A DNA stretch of 55,721 nt from Phycisphaerales bacterium. GTDB lineage: Bacteria; Planctomycetota; Phycisphaerae; Phycisphaerales; UBA1924. Under the pieces are notes generated by a model that was given only the letters and a program-made list of their open reading frames with translations, had not been told where the DNA came from and searched no databases. Location: positions 1 to 55,721 of the forward strand of contig JADLFW010000018.1 of NCBI GenBank assembly GCA_020849615.1. Reading direction: 5' to 3'. Below, piece after piece: positions 52,077-55,721 of the stretch (positions within the stretch are counted from its first letter, which is position 1; every line of letters starts with the position of its first letter). The position numbers and the translations under genes were made by a program.

Positions 52077-52221
52077 AAATCCCGCGCATCGGTGCCGGCG
52101 AATGTCGAACTTCCCTTCTGTCCGCCGCAGCTCCCGGCCGCGATACTCCCACAGACGCTCGGACCGTCCGCCAGGGGCGCCGATCGCCTGCGCCAGTGCC
52201 ATCCCAACCCTGAGGTCATCC

Positions 52222-53004
52222 ATGAACCAGACCGGCCGTTCCTCGCTCCGCTCGCTCGCCGCGATCTCGGCGCTCGTAATTCCCGCCGTCGCGGCCCTCG
52301 CCCAGACAACGCTCTACACTCAGCTCCCCACGGCCGGCGGGGGCACCCGCCGGGCCTCCCAGCTCTGGGTTGACCCGACGGGCCACGATGATCTCGATTC
52401 CGACGCGATCGCCTGGGAGAACTTCACCCTCACGCAGGCTGCCACCGTTACCCGCGTGCAGTGGTGGGGGGATGCCCTCCCGCCCCTGGGCTTCCAGCTC
52501 TCCTTCTACAACCAGGACCCCGGCACCATCGCCTCCCAGCCCGATATGTTCCGCCCGGGCAGCGGCCCGATCAGCGAAGGCACCTACCCCGCCCCGACCG
52601 TCCGCGCCGTCGCCGGCGGCCTGTACGAGTTCACCGTCGATCTCACCGAGCCCGTCGCCTTCCAGCCGGGCCTGCGGTATTTCATCTCGGTCGTCGGGTT
52701 GACGCCGGTCCCCTACGCGACCTGGGGGTGGGCCCAGAGCCCCACCGGCACCAGCGGCACCTTCTGGTGGATGCGCGGCGCCCACATGTACTTCTCGCTC
52801 GGTGACAACCGCGCCCTCGTTCTCGGCGGCACGGTGGCCTGCGTGGTCGACCTGAACCAGGATGGACTTGTTGACTTCGCCGACTACCTGGAGTTCCTGA
52901 ACCGCTACGACACCCAGGATCCCAGCGTGGACTTCAACCAGGATGGCCTGGTCGACTTCGCCGACTACCTCGAGTTCCTGAATCTCTACGATGCCGGGTG
53001 CTGA
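52222..53004 (+). CDS. Secreted protein with tandem C-terminal GC-type dockerin loops
   Basis: 260 residues from ATG 52222 (GAGG upstream), the second in-frame start, which opens a signal peptide ending near VAALAQT. The middle (25-205) is a beta-rich single domain resembling a jelly roll (ENFTLTQAATVTRVQWWGDA, GGLYEFTVDLTEPVAFQPGL, RYFISVVGL) without a named family that I can assign. The end has CVVDLNQDGLVDFADYLEFL and DFNQDGLVDFADYLEFLNLY, two calcium-binding loops separated by NRYDTQDPSV, closing with DAGC. The layout equals the propeller protein near 12.2 kb. The conserved Cys before the loops and the final Cys may form a disulfide or an attachment point. Confidence 0.88.
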   Translation: MNQTGRSSLRSLAAISALVIPAVAALAQTTLYTQLPTAGGGTRRASQLWVDPTGHDDLDSDAIAWENFTLTQAATVTRVQWWGDALPPLGFQLSFYNQDPGTIASQPDMFRPGSGPISEGTYPAPTVRAVAGGLYEFTVDLTEPVAFQPGLRYFISVVGLTPVPYATWGWAQSPTGTSGTFWWMRGAHMYFSLGDNRALVLGGTVACVVDLNQDGLVDFADYLEFLNRYDTQDPSVDFNQDGLVDFADYLEFLNLYDAGC

Positions 53005-53036
53005 ATGGCGGGCCCGCGCCGCCGGGATTCCGACGC

Positions 53037-53438
53037 GTGAGCCCAACACCCAGCCCGCCCCGCCTCCCGCCCCGGCGCCTCGCCGATCACCTCGTGCTTG
53101 AATCCGCCGCCACGCGCCGGCTCGTCGGCGCCCTGCGTCGGGCCGTGCTCCGCGCTGCGCCCTCCGCGGCCGAGGCCATCAAGTTCCGCGCCCTGTGCTA
53201 CTACCACGCCGATGCCTGGTTCGGCTCGATCGGCGGCAACATCTGCTTCATCGAGGTCCGCCGCGGCCGGGTCTCGCTCTCCTTCATCCACGGCGCAGCC
53301 CTGCCCGACCCCGACCGCCTTCTCCGCGGCAAGGCCAAGATGAAACGGTTCATCCCGGTCGTTGACCTTCAATCAGCCGCCGATCCCCGGATCGCCGCGA
53401 TCATCCACGCCGCCGCCGAGCTCAGGCCTTGGGATTGA
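53037..53438 (+). CDS. DUF1801 (YdhG-like) domain protein
   Basis: About 133 residues if read from GTG 53037; GTG 52998, overlapping the dockerin stop, is an alternative, and neither has a strong ribosome site. The body matches DUF1801: AAEAIKFRALCYYHADAWFG followed by GNICFIEVRRGRVSLSFIHG, LPDPDRLLRGKAKMKRFIPV and a C-terminal helix DPRIAAIIHAAAELRPWD. This small soluble fold has no established enzymatic activity; members are sometimes linked to metal or phage-related contexts. It sits 32 nt behind the dockerin gene, probably only by proximity. Confidence 0.75.
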   Translation: MSPTPSPPRLPPRRLADHLVLESAATRRLVGALRRAVLRAAPSAAEAIKFRALCYYHADAWFGSIGGNICFIEVRRGRVSLSFIHGAALPDPDRLLRGKAKMKRFIPVVDLQSAADPRIAAIIHAAAELRPWD

Positions 53439-53704
53439 CCGCACATCCCCGCCCGCGCCGTCCCGCGGTCCTCCGGCCAATGCCGGCGAACCGCGGGACG
53501 AACTGCTCTCCCTCACGCCATCCTGTCCGCCGCCTCTGCCGAGGTCCATCAGCATCCCGCCCTCAATGCGGTGCTTCCCCCCGCGCCCGGCGGACGAGTT
53601 GAGACTCCAGCGCAGCCCCGGGCCGCCCTCGGCTATGCTCTCCGGCACATACCTTCGGCCCTCCGTGCACGGGGCACAGCCGGGCCGCGCGAGAGGAACT
53701 CCAC

Positions 53705-54478
53705 ATGCCGCACATGTCACGTACCGCCTCCATCCCGCAGCGATTCATCGCAGTCGCGGCCCTGATCGTCAGCGCGGGCCTCGCCGCCGCAACCCTCGGC
53801 GATCGTCCCGCCCTTCCCTCCCAGACCGCTCCGGACAAAATGGCTCCCGACAAGGCCGATGCGTCTTACGCCATCGGCTTTGAGACGGGCCGCGACCTGG
53901 CCCGGTCCCTCAAGGACGACGCCGTCGACCTCGACCGGGCCGCACTCATCGCCGGCCTCACCGACGGCCTCAACGGCGCCGCCACCCGTCTCTCCGAAGC
54001 CGAGATGAAGCGCATCCTCACCGAACTCCACCGCCGCGTAGCCGAGAGCCGGGCCGAGCAACGCTACAAGACCGACCCTGTTTTCCGCGCCCTGGCCGAT
54101 GCCAACGCCGCCCGCGCCAAATCGCTCATCGACCAGCTCGCCGCCGTCCAAGGGGCCCGCAAGCTCGATTCCGGCGTTGTCTACCGCATCGTCCGGGCCG
54201 GCGAGGGGGAGCCTGCGGGCCAGGCCGCGACCGTCATCGTCACCTTCCACGCCTCCCTCGCCGATGGTCGCCAGGTCGCCCACGGCGTCGAACTTGAAGT
54301 CGACACCGCCGGGCTGCTCCCGGGCGCCCGAAGCCTCATCGCCGCCATGCACCCGGGCGAACGCGTCAGCGCCGTCATCCCGCCCGCCGCCGCCTTCGGC
54401 CTCGCGGGCCGCGATGACGAAGTCGGGCCCAACGAGCCCCTCTTGGTCGAAGCCGAACTCATCTCCATCAAGAAGTAA
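53705..54478 (+). CDS. Exported FKBP-type peptidyl-prolyl isomerase (Mip/FkpA-like)
   Basis: 257 residues; ATG 53705 follows AGAGGA. A signal segment (FIAVAALIVSAGLAAATLG) leads to an FKBP_N-like helical dimerisation domain (about 50-130: ASYAIGFETGRDLARSLKDD, IAGLTDGLNGAATRLSEAEM) and an FKBP catalytic domain (about 150-257: LDSGVVYRIVRAGEGEPAGQ, VTFHASLADGRQVAHG, LLPGARSLIAAMHPGERVSA, VIPPAAAFG, LLVEAELISIKK). The order matches Mip/FkpA/FklB, periplasmic foldases. Several usual active-site aromatics (Y/F/W) appear replaced, for example VTFHASLADG instead of VHYTGxLxDG, so isomerase activity may be weak. The next gene starts 15 nt downstream. Confidence 0.85.
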   Translation: MPHMSRTASIPQRFIAVAALIVSAGLAAATLGDRPALPSQTAPDKMAPDKADASYAIGFETGRDLARSLKDDAVDLDRAALIAGLTDGLNGAATRLSEAEMKRILTELHRRVAESRAEQRYKTDPVFRALADANAARAKSLIDQLAAVQGARKLDSGVVYRIVRAGEGEPAGQAATVIVTFHASLADGRQVAHGVELEVDTAGLLPGARSLIAAMHPGERVSAVIPPAAAFGLAGRDDEVGPNEPLLVEAELISIKK

Positions 54479-54493
54479 GCGCGAGGTTCCACA

Positions 54494-54997
54494 ATGAACC
54501 ACATCCTCCATGAACGATCGCCGCGCGGGCCGCGTCGGCGCGCCGCCGCGCCCCTCCTCGTGCTCCTGCTCGCCGGCGCCGCGGTCGCCCAGTACCAGGT
54601 CATGGGCGGGCACGTCCTCGACGCCAGCACACGCTCCGGAAGCCTCGGCCTCAACGCCCCGACGTACCGCCCCGGGACCCTCGCGAACTCCCAGTCCATC
54701 GGCCGGGCCTACAGCGCGGGCTACGCCAACGGCATCGCCACACCCACCTACCGCGCCCCCCTTTCCTACTCGACCCCCACGCAGTCCTACCGCTACCAGA
54801 CGCCGGGCGGCTCCGGCGTCATCTCCGCCAGCCGCACCGGCATGGGCACCTACGTCGACCCCCTGGCGTCCACGATGTACAACCCGCTCCGCAACCCCAC
54901 GGTCGTGCAGCGCAACAACCCCGCGACGGGCCAGCGAAGCTCGATCCAGCTCCAGCCCTACGGCTCCATGGGCATGGGCATGTACCGCCCGTACTGA
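54494..54997 (+). CDS. Small exported Ser/Thr/Tyr/Gly-rich protein of unknown function
   Basis: 167 residues. ATG 54494 follows GCGAGG. The basic N-terminus RRRAAAPLLVLLLAGAAVAQ is a signal peptide cleaved near VAQ. The mature part is low-complexity and beta-prone: YQVMGGHVLDASTRSGSLGL, YSTPTQSYRYQTPGGSGVIS, NNPATGQRSSIQLQPYGSMG and a MGMYRPY end. No Cys is present in the mature part and no domain is recognised. It starts 15 nt after the FKBP stop, so the two are likely one operon, and the isomerase may assist its folding; this is conjecture. A strong terminator follows 19 nt after the stop. Confidence 0.72.
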   Translation: MNHILHERSPRGPRRRAAAPLLVLLLAGAAVAQYQVMGGHVLDASTRSGSLGLNAPTYRPGTLANSQSIGRAYSAGYANGIATPTYRAPLSYSTPTQSYRYQTPGGSGVISASRTGMGTYVDPLASTMYNPLRNPTVVQRNNPATGQRSSIQLQPYGSMGMGMYRPY

Positions 54998-55016
54998 TCT
55001 CGCCCGTACCAAGCAA

Positions 55017-55046
55017 AGCACCCACCCCGGTCGCGGGGTGGGTGCT
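55017..55046. terminator. Strong hairpin terminator between convergent genes
   Basis: AGCACCCACCCCG (55017-55029) and CGGGGTGGGTGCT (55034-55046) pair perfectly over 13 bp around a GTCG tetraloop. TGCATTTTCG follows on the plus strand. It lies between the exported-protein gene and the convergent S1 gene and could serve both. Confidence 0.85.
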
Positions 55047-55069
55047 GCATTTTCGTCTTCAGCTGTCGA

Positions 55070-55721
55070 TCAGCTCAGCCCGCCCTTGAACTTCATGTTC
55101 CGGGCCTGCTCGCGCATCCGCCGCAGCGCCGGGGTCTCCTTCAGGATCTCCTCGGCGCTCCGCCCGCCCTCGCCGCGGCCCTTGCGCCCGCCCGCGCCCG
55201 GCTTGCCCGAGCCCAGGCTGATCTCCGGCAGCGGCTTGAGGGCCTTGAGACTCAGCGAGATCCGCCGCGTCTCCGGGTCCACCTTCAGCACCTTGGCCCG
55301 GACGATCTCATCCTGCTTCACGACGTCGTCAACCCGCGCCACCCGCTTGTGGTCGAGCTCCGAGATGTGCACCAGGCCCTCGACGCCGGGCTGCACCTCG
55401 ATGAACGCCCCGAACTCCAGGATCTTGGTCACCCGTCCCGTGATCTCGGCGCCCTCGGTGATCGCATTGATCGCCGTGGCGAACGGGTCGCCCTGCACCT
55501 GCTTGATGCCCAGCGAGATCCGGTCCTGCTCCCAGTCCAGCTTCAGGATCCGCACCGTCACCTTCTGCCCCTCGGTGACGTACTTGGCGACCGCCTTCTC
55601 GCCGAACCCGGCCCGGTCGTACGTCATGTCCGACAGGTGCACCAGCCCATCCACGCCGCCGATGTCCACGAACGCCCCGAACGGCATGATCTTGCGGACC
55701 GTGCCCTCCAGCGTCTGGCCC
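55070..55721 (-). CDS. Ribosomal protein S1-type RNA-binding protein (C-terminal part, runs off right edge)
   Basis: The last about 216 codons of a gene whose start lies beyond the window. Two S1 domains are complete: GQTLEGTVRKIMPFGAFVDI onward with GLVHLSDM, and GAEITGRVTKILEFGAFIEV onward with GLVHISEL; each ends with RISLGIKQV or RISLSLKAL. S1 repeats bind single-stranded mRNA, and ribosomal protein S1 (rpsA) brings mRNA to the 30S subunit; Tex or polynucleotide phosphorylase also carry S1 domains, but two consecutive copies with KVLKVDPETRRISLSLK favour S1. After them a Gly/Lys-rich linker and a tail EEILKETPALRRMREQARNM extend beyond the usual S1 end. The stop is followed by a shared hairpin terminator. 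Confidence 0.85.
   Translation of the reverse strand, partial: GQTLEGTVRKIMPFGAFVDIGGVDGLVHLSDMTYDRAGFGEKAVAKYVTEGQKVTVRILKLDWEQDRISLGIKQVQGDPFATAINAITEGAEITGRVTKILEFGAFIEVQPGVEGLVHISELDHKRVARVDDVVKQDEIVRAKVLKVDPETRRISLSLKALKPLPEISLGSGKPGAGGRKGRGEGGRSAEEILKETPALRRMREQARNMKFKGGLS

Noticed and set aside
52850..53000. Near-identical direct repeats of about 100 nt as a tandem DNA repeat
   Set aside because: They encode the two dockerin EF-hand loops; the similarity is explained by protein repeats.

Overview
The window is high-GC DNA that looks like a planctomycete chromosome, most likely class Phycisphaerae. Four secreted proteins carry tandem EF-hand/dockerin-like repeats of the form DLNxDGxVDFxDYLEFLN, and three of them end in ...DAGC at the very C-terminus, matching what I know as the GC-type dockerin of Phycisphaerales. 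One large exported protein begins with an LESRALLSA motif that resembles the planctomycete LEPR-XLL signature. No phage, insertion sequence, CRISPR array, tRNA or rRNA was seen. The start and stop positions given here were checked against the bases.

Layout. 1-4.7 kb: a cut-off dockerin protein, a secreted zinc metalloprotease with FG-GAP-like and thrombospondin-3-like calcium loops, and rsmH. 4.8-11.6 kb: a GNAT acetyltransferase, then a tetR-MFP-RND drug-efflux operon with a palindromic operator at the tetR start, and a sterol-desaturase-family hydroxylase. 11.7-19.2 kb: a receiver-domain gene broken by two compensating frameshifts, a YWTD propeller with GC dockerin, the LEPR-XLL-like repeat protein, a patatin lipoprotein and an AspT/YidE-type transporter.

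19.2-28.2 kb holds the most interesting system: seven minus-strand genes, mostly joined by ATGA overlaps, in exactly the order of the Pseudomonas Wsp surface-sensing operon (MCP, CheW, CheR-TPR, CheW, CheA-REC, CheB, response regulator). The terminal regulator keeps a WspR-like receiver, but its GGDEF diguanylate-cyclase output is replaced by an RsbU/SpoIIE-type PP2C phosphatase. The sequence therefore suggests chemosensory control of a partner-switch (anti-anti-sigma) pathway instead of cyclic-di-GMP.

28.6-39 kb: a thioredoxin-fold exported protein, a POT peptide transporter, a coiled-coil exported protein, an HAF-repeat dockerin protein, an eight-heme cytochrome with HEAT and TPR repeats next to modA-modB (no modC), and a thioredoxin-reductase-like flavoprotein. 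39-43.5 kb: a bacterial NHEJ locus in which ku and ligD are flanked by two tiny same-strand genes (a 38-aa membrane peptide and a 69-aa basic protein), followed by a DUF1772 protein. 43.6-52 kb: a CzcCBA/CusCBA heavy-metal efflux operon preceded by a Cys-containing small exported protein and followed by a NarL-type sensor kinase and response regulator. 52-55.7 kb: a GC-dockerin protein, a DUF1801 protein, an FKBP-type isomerase, a small exported protein, a strong hairpin terminator and the C-terminal part of a ribosomal S1-type protein running off the right edge.

Several first genes of transcription units lack a Shine-Dalgarno but have a TANNNT box 5-9 nt before the start codon, suggesting leaderless transcription. 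The many long open frames opposite real genes are shadows of high-GC codon use and were left out.
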